Shown: positions 7,500 to 16,573, counted from the stretch's first letter. The stretch is 42,642 bases of DNA from Rikenellaceae bacterium (GCA_015059685.1 SUZW01000015.1:1-42642); one strand, 5' to 3'. Program-made: numbers and translations. The notes: generated from the sequence alone by a model not told the origin.

Positions 7500-8531
7500 T
7501 TAGTAGCGGACTTTACACTCGACATTCATACCTGCGCCTACCCTACTCATTGCCTCCGCATCGTTGTCGGCAAAGTCGATGCGCACGGGTATGCGTTGCT
7601 CGATTTTTACGAAGTTGCCCGACGAATTATCCTGCGGTATAAGCGAGAAACTTGAGCCCGTAGCACCCGAAATGGATGTTACCACACCGCTGAATTTGTG
7701 GTCAGGTATAGCGTCAATCTCCATTTCAACCTCGCAACCGACCTTGATGTTGGCAATTTGGCTCTCTTTGTAGTTCGCCATAACCCACTTGTCGGTGCGG
7801 GATACGATATTTACGATTGTCTGACCTGGTTGCACAAGCTGTCCTTCGTGTATATCTTTACGGCCCGTGATGCCGTCGCTCGGAGCCACGATGACCGTGT
7901 AGGAGAGGTTCAATCGTGCCAACTCAAGCGAAGCTTCCGCTACACGAATACCCGCCTCGTTTTGGTCAAGGCGTGTGGTCTGCTCGGCACGCACCGCTTC
8001 GATGCTTCGCTTCTGCTGGTTTAGCATCTCGCAACGAGCTTTTGCCGCCTCAAAGTGAGTCTTGACATCATCATACTGCTGACGAGTAACTGCATTTTGA
8101 GCCAGCAACTTATCGAAACGCTTATAGTTACGCTCGGCATTTGCAAGGTGTATATTTGCCTCCTTAATGCTCGCCTCGGTAACAGCCAGGTTTGTATTTG
8201 TGGTCGAGATAACCTTCTTCATTGCTTGTTTGTCGGCAGTGGCATTAAGATATGCAGCCTCGGCCTGTGCCACACGATAGTTGAACTCCGCAGGCTCGAT
8301 AACGAGGAGCGTGTCGCCCTTCTTAACCTCGGCGTACTCGTCGAAACGCACCTCCTTGACAAAGCCTTGTACTCTGGCATTTACGGGTACGATATGTTGT
8401 TTAACCTGCGCATTCTCGGTATATTCGACATTGCCGATATGCACGAATTTGGAGCATACCCAAACGAGGGTTACGATGATTGTTATGCAGGTTACGATAT
8501 TGTAAATCAGCTTTTTAGTCTTGTGTTTCAT
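7500..8531 (-). CDS. HlyD/EmrA-type membrane fusion protein
   Basis: 343 aa. One N-terminal membrane anchor (residues about 8-27, LIYNIVTCITIIVTLVWVCS), a beta-barrel/lipoyl start with VPVNARVQGFVKEVRFDEYAEVKKGDTLLVI near 48-80, a long helical hairpin of about 110 residues rich in Ala/Gln/Glu (residues 85-200), then SYTVIVAPSDGITGRKDIHEGQLVQPGQTI and the beta-barrel part ending in RVGAGMNVECKVRY. It would dock the MFS pump to the TolC-like channel through the periplasm. It is 22 nt downstream of the TolC-type gene and 2 nt upstream of the pump gene. Confidence 0.93.
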   Translation of the reverse strand: MKHKTKKLIYNIVTCITIIVTLVWVCSKFVHIGNVEYTENAQVKQHIVPVNARVQGFVKEVRFDEYAEVKKGDTLLVIEPAEFNYRVAQAEAAYLNATADKQAMKKVISTTNTNLAVTEASIKEANIHLANAERNYKRFDKLLAQNAVTRQQYDDVKTHFEAAKARCEMLNQQKRSIEAVRAEQTTRLDQNEAGIRVAEASLELARLNLSYTVIVAPSDGITGRKDIHEGQLVQPGQTIVNIVSRTDKWVMANYKESQIANIKVGCEVEMEIDAIPDHKFSGVVTSISGATGSSFSLIPQDNSSGNFVKIEQRIPVRIDFADNDAEAMSRVGAGMNVECKVRY

Positions 8532-8553
8532 AGTGTTGAGGTATTTTGATGTG

Positions 8554-9873
8554 TTAGATATTTCCTGTTGTTGATTTGAGTTTGTAGTATTGGAACAAGA
8601 TTGCTATCTGCGAATTGGCAAGCTGCAACTCCGCATTGAGCAACTCATTTGCCGCATCGACCATATCGGTAGCTATGGCCATATCGTTCTTGTAGCGCAT
8701 CTCCACCACCGAGTAGTTCTCCTCGGCAAGTTGCAGACTCTTGCGATAGGTGTCGAGGTCGTCGAAACTCTCCTTGTATTTTATGTAGTCGCTCTTAACG
8801 GCAAGCGTCAGACGCTCCTTTGCCTCGTCGTAGCGTGATTGGGCCACTTGTGTGGCAAACTTGGCACGCTTTACACCCTGGTTTGCCTTCCATAGCGATG
8901 ATAGGCTCCACGAGAGCTTTAAGCCCACAAACCAGTAGTTGAAGTTGTTGTTTATTACGGGCACCTCGATGGTTATAGGGCCGTCGAAGTGGTTTGCCGC
9001 AACTACGGCCAAGTGCGGCAGTTTCTCGCTACGGGCAAGGCGCACACCCGCCTCGCTCATCTTTATGCCGAGAGCCGAACGCTCGAGGTCGTGCGAGTGT
9101 TCGGTCGCCTCGCTCTGCCAATGGGCTTCGCCTTGCAACAGAGGTGTCTGCGAGAGGATATTTTCGTCGGGCAGGATGTAGGTTGCTGGGTTCAGGCCGA
9201 GCATCTCGACGATATTGGCATTGAGTATCTCTATGCCGTTTACGATGCGACGACGAGCAAGAGCGATATTCTGCAGGCGTAGCTCGTAGCGTGTGATGTC
9301 GTTGGCAAGCACGATGCCCTGACGCTCTCGTGAGCGTGTCGTCTCGATAAGTGTCTCGGCAAGGGTGATGTTGCGGTCATAGACACGCAGGAGGTTGTGT
9401 AACTTGTAGAGGTCGAGGTAGAATGCCGTGAGCATAAAGCGTACTCGTGAACGCGACTCTGCCAAATCGACCGAAGCCATCTCTTGCTTGAGTTTTGCCA
9501 TTGCCACGCCATTGCTGACTGCCCCACCGCCGTAGATGAGCTGTGCAGCCTCGACGGCAAAGTTGTTGCCAAAGTGTGGCATATCGACATTCATAGCATT
9601 CGAGAAGTCACGGTCGGTGAGAAGTCCGTCACCGAGGTAACTCGCCATAACCGAGAGATTTACCTCGGGCAGATGTCGTGATTTAGCCTCTCTTACACCC
9701 TGCTCCGCCTCGACAAGGGCTGCCGAGCTGCTCTTGATACTCTTGCTGTGAGAGTCGGCAAGCTCGTAGATTTCCGATAGCATCAGCACTCGTTCAACCC
9801 TCTCTTGTGCCAACGCATTGAAAGTACATAGTGTAGCATATAGCAACACTATGAGCATTGTAGTTTTACTCAT
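8554..9873 (-). CDS. TolC-family outer membrane efflux protein
   Basis: 439 aa with a cleavable signal peptide (MSKTTMLIVLLYATLCTFNALAQ). Two repeats of long helices typical of OEP proteins are seen: LSEIYELADSHSKSIKSSSAALVEAEQGVREAKSR-type at residues 30-65, and LTLAVKSDYIKYKESFDDLDTYRKSLQLAEENYSVVEMRYKN-type near residues 355-395, with the conserved ANELLNAELQLANSQI end. It forms the trimeric channel-tunnel of the pump. It is the promoter-proximal gene of the efflux operon, with a leader of about 155 nt and a good -33/-7 promoter at 10035-10066. Confidence 0.92.
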   Translation of the reverse strand: MSKTTMLIVLLYATLCTFNALAQERVERVLMLSEIYELADSHSKSIKSSSAALVEAEQGVREAKSRHLPEVNLSVMASYLGDGLLTDRDFSNAMNVDMPHFGNNFAVEAAQLIYGGGAVSNGVAMAKLKQEMASVDLAESRSRVRFMLTAFYLDLYKLHNLLRVYDRNITLAETLIETTRSRERQGIVLANDITRYELRLQNIALARRRIVNGIEILNANIVEMLGLNPATYILPDENILSQTPLLQGEAHWQSEATEHSHDLERSALGIKMSEAGVRLARSEKLPHLAVVAANHFDGPITIEVPVINNNFNYWFVGLKLSWSLSSLWKANQGVKRAKFATQVAQSRYDEAKERLTLAVKSDYIKYKESFDDLDTYRKSLQLAEENYSVVEMRYKNDMAIATDMVDAANELLNAELQLANSQIAILFQYYKLKSTTGNI

Positions 9874-10137
9874 AAGTATATGTTTATTAAGATTTTACTG
9901 CTTGAAAAGTATGGATGCGGACGACTCCGCCATTACACCCCGAGTTAGGGGATGTAGATTGTTGCAGTATGAAACGCTCTTGCGCTTTCGGTCTTTCTCT
10001 TCATTTACGATGCACCACTTTGTGCAGTGCACGGCAAAGGTACAAAATTTCCCCATCAAAAACAAAAAATAAAAGAGCCTCAATTTTTTTTGAAAATCGA
10101 GGCTGTAGCATATTCATGCAGCGATTATTGCACTTTT
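9874..10137. other. Leader and promoter region of the efflux operon
   Basis: No gene is supported. From the predicted start near 10028 a leader of about 155 nt runs to the ATG at 9873; it contains small self-complementary words (TGCAC...GTGCA at 10012-10032 and CACCCC...GGGGATG near 9935-9952). A regulatory role is possible but not shown. The rest separates the promoter from the 3' end of the XRE gene. Confidence 0.5.
10035..10066 (-). promoter_or_regulatory. Promoter of the efflux operon
   Basis: Minus-strand TACCTTTG (10042-10035) is a -7 box; TTTG at 10066-10063 is the -33 box with exactly 20 nt between. Confidence 0.7.
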
Positions 10138-10344
10138 TTACTCTTCGCTATATTCGATAATATCGCTTGGTTGGCAGTGCAGCTCACGACACAAAGCATT
10201 GAGCGTCGAGAAGCGTATGGCTCGGCACTTTCCGGTCTTTATAATCGAAAGGTTTGCCGGTGTAATATGGATGCGCTCAGCGAGTTCGGTAAGCGAAATT
10301 CTGCGCCGAGCCATCATCGTATCGAGTTTTACAATAATTGCCAT
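10138..10344 (-). CDS. Small XRE/Cro-type transcriptional regulator
   Basis: 68 aa, a single helix-turn-helix domain of the YozG/HTH_26 type: MMARRRISLTELAERIHITPANLSIIKTGKC forms the scaffold and recognition helices, and RFSTLNALCRELHCQPSDIIEY is the usual C-terminal pair of helices ending in a D-I-I/L sequence. Such 65-75 aa proteins regulate nearby genes, including their own. It sits between the efflux operon and the thioesterase gene, so control of either is possible, but no operator is evident. The promoter is not clear. It is unrelated in close detail to the second XRE protein at 27878-28084. Confidence 0.88.
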   Translation of the reverse strand: MAIIVKLDTMMARRRISLTELAERIHITPANLSIIKTGKCRAIRFSTLNALCRELHCQPSDIIEYSEE

Positions 10345-10510
10345 AGTCGTTCAAAAAATAGATAAATACTCACTAACCGAGAACGAAATTAGCAAAAAAA
10401 TCATCATTTTCCAAATTTTTGCTCTCTTTTTGCCGATTGCGAAATATAACACGAAATGTTCCATTTCTCCGATTTTCGGCCTTGAGGTTGCGATATTTTG
10501 TAAAAATATA

Positions 10511-10518
10511 TACCTTTG
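10511..10518 (+). promoter_or_regulatory. -7 promoter box of the thioesterase gene
   Basis: TACCTTTG fits TAnnTTTG, 22 nt before the ATG at 10541, giving a very short leader. No good -33 TTTG at 20 nt; the nearest TTTG (10497-10500) is too close. Confidence 0.55.
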
Positions 10519-10540
10519 CTTAATAATTTCAAGATGAATT

Positions 10541-11272
10541 ATGGCAGAAAAGACAAAGTATAATTTTGTGGTTGCCCCCGAAAAAGTCGATTTTACACTC
10601 CACGCAACCATCGAGGCGATATGCTCCGACATACTTAATGTTGCCGGTGCAGATGCCAAGGTCAAGGGAATAAGTGCCGATGTACTGATGCAGCACAATC
10701 GCTCGTGGGTGCTGTCGAGAATGTCGGTCGAGATAGACCGCCACCTCGGCCAATACGAGGAGTATGCAATCGACACTTGGGTCAATCCTCACGCTTCACG
10801 ACTTGTTTCGCCCCGTAATTTCGAACTTTTGGATAGCGAGTCGAAGATCTTTGGTCGTGCTGTGTCGCAGTGGTGCGTTATCGATTTCGAGAAGCGTATG
10901 CCTGTGGCGCTGGATGAGGTTGACAGCCTCTTCGAGGGTAAGTTCTGCGATGCACCTTCGCCTTGCGAAGCGCCACGAAAGGTGCGAGGCATAGAGCCGC
11001 AAGTTGTGCGCAAGCACGAGGTGCGCTACAGCGATATCGACTTCAATCGCCATGTCAATACGATGCGTTATATCCGTATGATGCTCAATACCCTACCTAT
11101 CGAGTACCTGACCGACAACCGCCCTCTGCGCCTCGATATTCACTTTGCCAAGGAGTGCCATTTGGGCGAGGTGCTGACTATCGGCTACGAGCAGCGAGGT
11201 GAGGTGTCGCTGTTTGAGATACGCAATGGCGACGACGCTGTGGCTTGCACAGCCGCTATCGAGTGGCGATAG
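10541..11272 (+). CDS. Acyl-ACP thioesterase (FatA/FatB-like)
   Basis: 243 aa with two hot-dog folds in tandem, as in bacterial members of Pfam PF01643, which release fatty acids from acyl carrier protein. The first half begins YNFVVAPEKVDFTLHATIEAICSDILNVAG and contains NRSWVLSRMSVEIDRHLGQYEEYAIDTWVN, a family signature. The second half carries RYSDIDFNRHVNTMRYIRMM near residues 163-182, where the Asn and His are the expected catalytic pair. No signal peptide, so cytoplasmic. It stands alone between a possible promoter at 10511 and a hairpin terminator. Such enzymes supply free fatty acids for membrane turnover. Confidence 0.9.
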   Translation: MAEKTKYNFVVAPEKVDFTLHATIEAICSDILNVAGADAKVKGISADVLMQHNRSWVLSRMSVEIDRHLGQYEEYAIDTWVNPHASRLVSPRNFELLDSESKIFGRAVSQWCVIDFEKRMPVALDEVDSLFEGKFCDAPSPCEAPRKVRGIEPQVVRKHEVRYSDIDFNRHVNTMRYIRMMLNTLPIEYLTDNRPLRLDIHFAKECHLGEVLTIGYEQRGEVSLFEIRNGDDAVACTAAIEWR

Positions 11273-11296
11273 CAGAGCTTTTTATATATAAAATAA

Positions 11297-11332
11297 GTGT
11301 GGCAGACTGTTTTCAAGGTCTGCCACACTTTT
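11297..11332. terminator. Hairpin terminator between convergent genes
   Basis: Perfect 11-bp stem GTGTGGCAGAC (11297-11307) / GTCTGCCACAC (11318-11328), loop of 10 nt, short T-run. It lies between the thioesterase gene and the convergent phosphoesterase gene and can serve both. Confidence 0.85.
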
Positions 11333-11350
11333 CGTATATACTACCTACTA

Positions 11351-14074
11351 CTACTCGTTCTTTGCGTTGTAGTTGATATAGCCGTTATGGTCCTTCTTTG
11401 TAAATATCTTCGAAGTTTGGTATGTCTTGGTTACACCAAACTCTTTATGGATAGCCTTGATATAGAACTTCTTTTTGTTGATATAATCCAGCTGCGTTGG
11501 TGTCAGTTCATAGTACCACATGTGGTGGCAGGTGCCATTTGTTGTTTGGTTAGATGTAGCACGCGTTTCGTTGATAATATAAGAGATATACCACCAATCT
11601 TGCGAGTTGGCAGCACTTGGATACCAAGGCGAATTTATGGTGGTGCCATCACCTTGTTTGTCAGTTTCCCAGGTGAAAGGACCATATTCCGCTGTTATAT
11701 TTCCATTGCTATCTTTAACTTTAACTATTTCAGTAGGACTGCAGTTTGCCCAGGCCGTACCTACACCTTCGTGCCAGGTCAAATTACCAGCCTTTGTGCC
11801 ATTGATGTATAATTCGAGAGTCCAAGTGTCAGGTGCGCCATTAAATACATTTACATGGAGTCTTCTTTGTGTTTCTCCCGCATCGTAGAACTTGAAGTAT
11901 TTCAAGTGGCTCTCCTTATGTGTTGTACTTTCATAGACTTTGCCATCTCCAGTGCTGTCTCCACCATATACATCGCTCGAGAGGTATGCACGCATTACAT
12001 AGTCGGTATTAACCTTGTGGCACTTTTGGCTTGTGCAATCTACGAAGTAGTGGTCAGTAAACTTTGCACCCTTTACATCGTATACATCGAAGCCAAATGG
12101 CGAACCATCACCCATGCATCTCAAACTAAAACCATTTTCAGTCTCCGTGGAGCCGGTGCCCCAGTTGCCAACTATGGTTTTCTCGTTTACGGGTGAAGAA
12201 TATTTATGGCTGATCTTATACTGTCCTCCCGTTTTGTAACCTATATTTTTGTGATTGTGACCCGAGAAAATTTGTGGCTCGTTATATACCGATATTGCAT
12301 CTATCACATTCTTGACATTCTTATATGTCGCAGCGTCCTTGGCATAGTAGTTAAATATTGGTATATGCACACAGAGAATAACCTTGTTGGTTTTTGGTAC
12401 ATTTGCCAAGTCTGCTTTCAACCAAGTATACTGCTCGTCAGTAAAGCCAGGATAGCAATCCAAACTGGTTTTATTAGCGATACACTTCTCCGGCCAAAGG
12501 ATATTGCGCATACAGATAATATGTGTGTCGCCACGATTGAATGAGTAGTTGGCAGGACCAAAGTTGTTTTCGTAGGCATCTTGAATGTGATACAAAAACT
12601 CGTCGTAGTTGCTGTATGGAGGGTTGTCGAAATAGGCTCTATCGTGGTCGTGGTTACCCATAACATAGAATGTTGGGGTGTTTGCCGTATTTTTTACATC
12701 GAAACGCTGAAGCATCTGCGGCATATAGTATGATGCCTGCTTTAGCTCCTCTGTTACACTACTCGATGTACTTGCACACACGATATCGCCACAAATAATG
12801 GTGTAGCAAGGGTGTGAAGCACCTCTACGCTCTCGCTCTACCTTCAAGCCCGGCACGCACTCGGCCGAGAGGCGTGTAAGATACGCCGCTCTTGCACCGT
12901 GAGTATCGGCAAGTACAAATAGCGAGAATTTCTCCTCCTTCTCGATCTTTGTAAGCGTAAAGTCGTAGCGGTAGGTGTTGCTGTAGTACTTCTTGAAGAT
13001 GTTTATGTAATGTTTTGATGAGTTTACCTTAACCTGCGCTGTAGATGGTAACGAGTAGTAGATATACTTGGTGCGGCTATCCACGCCATTCTTGAATTGG
13101 TAGAAACCAATCTGGTTGGTTACAACAACCGAGAAACCATCCGACACCGAAACACCTTTGGCAGGGGTGCCATCGTCATACTTGATATAACCCCATACTC
13201 CTTCGTGGTCATCTATCACAGTCAAGCCATCGATAATGCTTGTCATCGCTTGTAGCTCGAACGATGCTCCACCCTTGAACGAGAACTCCTTGAACTCGCG
13301 GACTACACCCGCTGTGACACCGCTTGCGTTCCACTTCAAATTCATCTTAAGACCTGCGTTGTCGGTCAATATCACACGGCACACACCAAGGTCACCTGCA
13401 GGGATAGCGATGTGGAATGTTGTAGCCTCGGCAGTTGAGAGCGTCTCCTCCACTATGTAGGTCACTTTGTTGGTTGTCTTACCCTCGATAGCGCTTATGT
13501 CGCCCGTCTGACAATCAATATCGAACTCACCGGCAAGGGCAACACCCTCCTCGGCAACAACCTCGATAGTCGAGAGGGTTGTCGAGCCCTTTACAGCAAG
13601 GCGCATAATACCGGCAAGGTGCTTCACTGTGGCGGAGTTGTCGCCACTGCCACAGTGCCCGTACATTGGGGCGTAGCCGATGCCAAAAGTTCCGGTCATA
13701 TACTCCTGCTCGGCAGCAAAAACCACCGTAGCTCTATCTTTCGAGCACTCCGAGCCCTCGGTATATGGGTATGTGAGATTGTATGGAGCCTCGATTTTGC
13801 CCACTTCGAAGAGGAATGTTGCACTCTTCTTGTCGTCACCTATGACTGACGAAGCCGAAGGTACACCATTGGCGACAATTTGATCGCCCTCGCTCCAATA
13901 GACAGCGTAGATGCCGTTAGCATCCTTATCGCCCAACGAGGTGCGACTATCGGGCATACCGACAGTGAGGGCGGTATATCCGGCAGGGGTGTTGAGTTCT
14001 AATGTGTCGATGGTACAAGATGTTGTGACACAAGATAGTAGTGCAATGACTACAGAGAGTAGAAGTTTTTTCAT
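11351..14074 (-). CDS. Lipoprotein: fimbrillin-like domain fused to calcineurin-like phosphoesterase
   Basis: 907 aa. Lipoprotein signal peptide with Cys20 (VTTSC). Residues about 25-275 look like a fimbrillin-like beta domain (YWSEGDQIVANG, LNLTYPY-type, KHLAGIMRLAVKGSTTLSTIEV, FHIAIPAGDL). Residues 285-375 match a Metallophos_N beta-sandwich (WGYIKYDDGTPAKGVSVSDGFSVVTN-like). The enzyme core follows with ADTHG, CGDIV, MGNHDHD, CVHIPIF and SGHNHKN, a full set of metal ligands, and a C-terminal beta domain. It should hydrolyse a phosphoester at the cell surface; the substrate is not visible. It is monocistronic, with a -7 box at 14107-14114 and a terminator after it. Confidence 0.85.
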   Translation of the reverse strand: MKKLLLSVVIALLSCVTTSCTIDTLELNTPAGYTALTVGMPDSRTSLGDKDANGIYAVYWSEGDQIVANGVPSASSVIGDDKKSATFLFEVGKIEAPYNLTYPYTEGSECSKDRATVVFAAEQEYMTGTFGIGYAPMYGHCGSGDNSATVKHLAGIMRLAVKGSTTLSTIEVVAEEGVALAGEFDIDCQTGDISAIEGKTTNKVTYIVEETLSTAEATTFHIAIPAGDLGVCRVILTDNAGLKMNLKWNASGVTAGVVREFKEFSFKGGASFELQAMTSIIDGLTVIDDHEGVWGYIKYDDGTPAKGVSVSDGFSVVVTNQIGFYQFKNGVDSRTKYIYYSLPSTAQVKVNSSKHYINIFKKYYSNTYRYDFTLTKIEKEEKFSLFVLADTHGARAAYLTRLSAECVPGLKVERERRGASHPCYTIICGDIVCASTSSSVTEELKQASYYMPQMLQRFDVKNTANTPTFYVMGNHDHDRAYFDNPPYSNYDEFLYHIQDAYENNFGPANYSFNRGDTHIICMRNILWPEKCIANKTSLDCYPGFTDEQYTWLKADLANVPKTNKVILCVHIPIFNYYAKDAATYKNVKNVIDAISVYNEPQIFSGHNHKNIGYKTGGQYKISHKYSSPVNEKTIVGNWGTGSTETENGFSLRCMGDGSPFGFDVYDVKGAKFTDHYFVDCTSQKCHKVNTDYVMRAYLSSDVYGGDSTGDGKVYESTTHKESHLKYFKFYDAGETQRRLHVNVFNGAPDTWTLELYINGTKAGNLTWHEGVGTAWANCSPTEIVKVKDSNGNITAEYGPFTWETDKQGDGTTINSPWYPSAANSQDWWYISYIINETRATSNQTTNGTCHHMWYYELTPTQLDYINKKKFYIKAIHKEFGVTKTYQTSKIFTKKDHNGYINYNAKNE

Positions 14075-14106
14075 AAATAGGTTGTAGTGCGTTTTTTTTC
14101 TGGCGC

Positions 14107-14114
14107 CAAAGGTA
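14107..14114 (-). promoter_or_regulatory. -7 promoter box of the phosphoesterase gene
   Basis: Minus-strand TACCTTTG at 14114-14107, 33 nt upstream of the ATG at 14074. Confidence 0.6.
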
Positions 14115-14214
14115 GCTATTTTTTTATAAAAAATAGATATTACCCTAAATATTTATGAGTTTTTTTCAAATATGGCACTATGATTGCCCTCGTGATTGAC
14201 AAAAAGTGTGTTTT

Positions 14215-15432
14215 ATGAAAATTTCAACAGGCAAAGGCTCTATTTCGCTCGTGATGTTGCTTGCGATATGGTCGGTGTCGGCCGTTACATCTCTGCCGGG
14301 CTTGGCCGTGTCACCGATATTGGAGGATTTGACAACGATATTTCCTCACGCCTCCGAGCTCGAGGTACAGATGCTGTCGTCGTTGCCATCGCTGCTGATT
14401 ATCCCATTTGTACTACTCTCGGGTTGGCTGTCGGAACGACGAGAGTCGCTCGGGCTGCTGATGGCGGGCTTGGTACTCTTTTTTGTTAGTGGTGCGGTGT
14501 GTGTCTTTGCCACAACCATCCGCCAACTTATCGTCGCAAGTTGCGTTATGGGCGTTGGAGCAGGTGTTGCCGTGCCATACTCTACGGGACTTGTAGTGCG
14601 CTATTTTACAGGTGATTACCGAGTGCGGCAACTCGGTATCAGTTCGGCCATAAACAACCTGTCGCTCGTTATAGCTACAGCAGCAGTGGTCTGGCTTGCC
14701 GAGCGTGATTGGCACCTCGCCTTCACGGTCTATTTGTTGCCTGTGGTGTCGCTGTTGCTGATTATATCGTTGCGCAATACGGCTCCTGCGCCCGAGCCGA
14801 AGGAGAGTGACCAATATCGACAAACGAAGATACATAAGGCTCGACTTGCGGGGCTTACGACGCTATATTTTGTTACCACCTTCACTTCGTTGGTTATAAC
14901 CTTCTACCTCTCGTTCCTGCTCGAGCAGTACCACTTCCCGCAGACCTTGTCGAGCGTGATGATATCGCTCTTCTTTCTCTCGATAATGCTTCCTGGTTTT
15001 CTGCTCAACCAGATTATCGCACGACTGCGCTCGATGACTATATTTGTGTCGCTGTGCGCTATGGTCATCGGTCTGCTCCTTGTAGGCACTGTACCCGATG
15101 TTCCGTTGATGTTGCTCGGAATACTCTTTACGGGTGTGGGATATGGCATTTTGCAGCCTATAATATATGATAAAACAGCAATTATAGCCCCTCCCGATAA
15201 GGCTACAAAGGCGTTGTCGGTGGTTATGACTGCCAACTATGTGGCGGTCGTTGTGTGTCCGTTTGTGGTCGATTTTATCGAAAAGATATTTCATCTGCAC
15301 GACAAGTCGTTCCCGTTTGTGGTTGGTGCGGTGATTGTGGCTGTAGTCGCAGTTATGGCGATAGTGTGGCGTGGGAGCTTTGTGCTGGGGCTTGATGAGT
15401 CGTACTACAGACAACAAAAAACGGAGCGTTGA
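14215..15432 (+). CDS. MFS permease, 12 TM (CynX/YfcJ-like)
   Basis: 405 aa from the ATG at 14215; a GTG nine bases earlier gives only three extra residues. Twelve hydrophobic segments are seen. The motif A region after TM2 reads SGWLSERRES, TM4/5 has MGVGAGVAVPYSTGLVVRYF, and a cytoplasmic loop with PAPEPKESDQYRQTKIHKARL splits the halves. It resembles cyanate/nitrate-type or drug-type major facilitator proteins; substrate not predictable. It lies alone, divergent from the phosphoesterase gene, and its stop codon is inside its terminator hairpin. Confidence 0.82.
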   Translation: MKISTGKGSISLVMLLAIWSVSAVTSLPGLAVSPILEDLTTIFPHASELEVQMLSSLPSLLIIPFVLLSGWLSERRESLGLLMAGLVLFFVSGAVCVFATTIRQLIVASCVMGVGAGVAVPYSTGLVVRYFTGDYRVRQLGISSAINNLSLVIATAAVVWLAERDWHLAFTVYLLPVVSLLLIISLRNTAPAPEPKESDQYRQTKIHKARLAGLTTLYFVTTFTSLVITFYLSFLLEQYHFPQTLSSVMISLFFLSIMLPGFLLNQIIARLRSMTIFVSLCAMVIGLLLVGTVPDVPLMLLGILFTGVGYGILQPIIYDKTAIIAPPDKATKALSVVMTANYVAVVVCPFVVDFIEKIFHLHDKSFPFVVGAVIVAVVAVMAIVWRGSFVLGLDESYYRQQKTER

Positions 15433-15448
15433 TACCCTCCGTTTTTTT
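15416..15448 (+). terminator. Terminator overlapping the MFS stop codon
   Basis: AAAAACGGAG (15417-15426) pairs with CTCCGTTTTT (15437-15446), and the T-run continues to 15448. The TGA at 15430-15432 is in the loop. Confidence 0.85.
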
Positions 15449-15468
15449 GTTGTTGATAGCCCTCTGCC

Positions 15469-16545
15469 CTACTCGTATCTGCCGGCCTTGAGGCGTGCCA
15501 CCTCGTCGGAGGTGAGGAAACGCCAAGCACCTCGCTTGAGGTTCTTTTTTGTGAGTCCGGCGTAATATACTCGGTCGAGTTTTGTGACCTTGTAGCCAAG
15601 GTGCTCGAACATACGACGCACGATGCGGTTGCGGCCCGAATGGATCTCTACGCCCACCGACTTTTTGTCATCTTTGAGGTATGAAATCTCGTCGAAATAC
15701 GAGTCCCCATCCTCGAGTGTTACGCCCTCGGCAAGTTGCTCGAAATCAGCACGAGTAAGAGGTTTATCTAATGTCACCTCGTATATCTTCTTCTTATGCA
15801 ACGAAGGGTGTGTAAGCTGTCGTGTGATGTCGCCATCGTTCGTAAAGAGCAGAAGTCCCAACGAGTTCTTGTCGAGGCGACCTACAGGGTAGATGCGCTC
15901 CTTGCAGGCGTTCTGCACAAGCTCCATAACGGTCTTTTCGGCGTGGTCATCCTCGAGGGTTGTGACATATCCCTTCGGCTTGTTCAGCACGAGATATACA
16001 TTCTTCTCGCCCTGCAGACGCTCGTCGTTGAACTTCACGACATCGGTAGGCTTAACTTTCGTGCCGAGTTCGGTCACGATAATGCCATTTACGCTAACCA
16101 ATCCTGCTGCTATAAAGTCGTCGGCCTCACGGCGTGAGCAGAGTCCAGACTGTGCTACGAAACGGTTTAAGCGAATTTCGCCCGTAACCTTGTTTGGGTT
16201 GTATTTCGGATAGCTACGCTCGGCCGTAGGCTTGCCCTTGCCTTTGTAGCCTGTGCCCTTGCCCTTGTTGTCGAACTTGCGACCACCCTTGAAGCCATCA
16301 CCCTTTGGTTTGAAAGATTTTCCGTTCTCTGCGTTACGCTTTGGTCGGTTGTCGTCGGTGAAGTTGGGATTGAACGATGCACGCTTTGGTCTTTCGCTCT
16401 TGAAACTATCTCTCGTCTCTCGTCTCTCGTCTCTCGTCTTAAAAGGAGTCTCTCGTCTTTCGTCTTTCGTCTTTGTCGTACGCAGACGCTTATCCTTTGC
16501 AAAGCGGGATAATGCCGGTGTCGAGTTGCTATTAAAATTCTTCAT
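15469..16545 (-). CDS. RsuA/RluB-family rRNA pseudouridine synthase with basic N-terminal extension
   Basis: 358 aa. Residues about 118-165 are an S4 RNA-binding domain (EIRLNRFVAQSGLCSRREADDFIAAGLVSVNG). The catalytic domain has NKPKGYVTT, then VGRLDKNSLGLLLFTNDGD with the catalytic Asp in the usual GRLD motif, and HSGRNRIVRRMFEHLGY. It should convert a uridine of 23S rRNA (RluB-like) to pseudouridine. The first 115 residues are Lys/Arg/Gly/Asp-rich and disordered, as in other Bacteroidetes members, but residues about 26-46 are encoded by 7-bp DNA arrays (16410-16437 and 16450-16470), which give RDERRET repeats. Promoter -7 at 16574-16581. Confidence 0.9.
   Translation of the reverse strand: MKNFNSNSTPALSRFAKDKRLRTTKTKDERRETPFKTRDERRETRDSFKSERPKRASFNPNFTDDNRPKRNAENGKSFKPKGDGFKGGRKFDNKGKGTGYKGKGKPTAERSYPKYNPNKVTGEIRLNRFVAQSGLCSRREADDFIAAGLVSVNGIIVTELGTKVKPTDVVKFNDERLQGEKNVYLVLNKPKGYVTTLEDDHAEKTVMELVQNACKERIYPVGRLDKNSLGLLLFTNDGDITRQLTHPSLHKKKIYEVTLDKPLTRADFEQLAEGVTLEDGDSYFDEISYLKDDKKSVGVEIHSGRNRIVRRMFEHLGYKVTKLDRVYYAGLTKKNLKRGAWRFLTSDEVARLKAGRYE
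16410..16470 (-). repeat. 7-bp tandem arrays inside the pseudouridine synthase gene
   Basis: Plus-strand CTCTCGT x4 at 16410-16437, an interruption, then CTCTCGT, CTTTCGT, CTTTCGT at 16450-16470. The unit is identical to that at 747-774 and, inverted, 22220-22247. Three 7-bp units equal seven codons, so the array is read as the heptapeptide RDERRET. Confidence 0.95.
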
Positions 16546-16573
16546 ATCTCAAACATTTCTCTTTTTCGATGTG

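Noticed and set aside
10138..10344. Second restriction-modification controller protein
   Set aside because: It is also a 68-aa XRE protein, but no methyltransferase, nuclease or C-box lies nearby.
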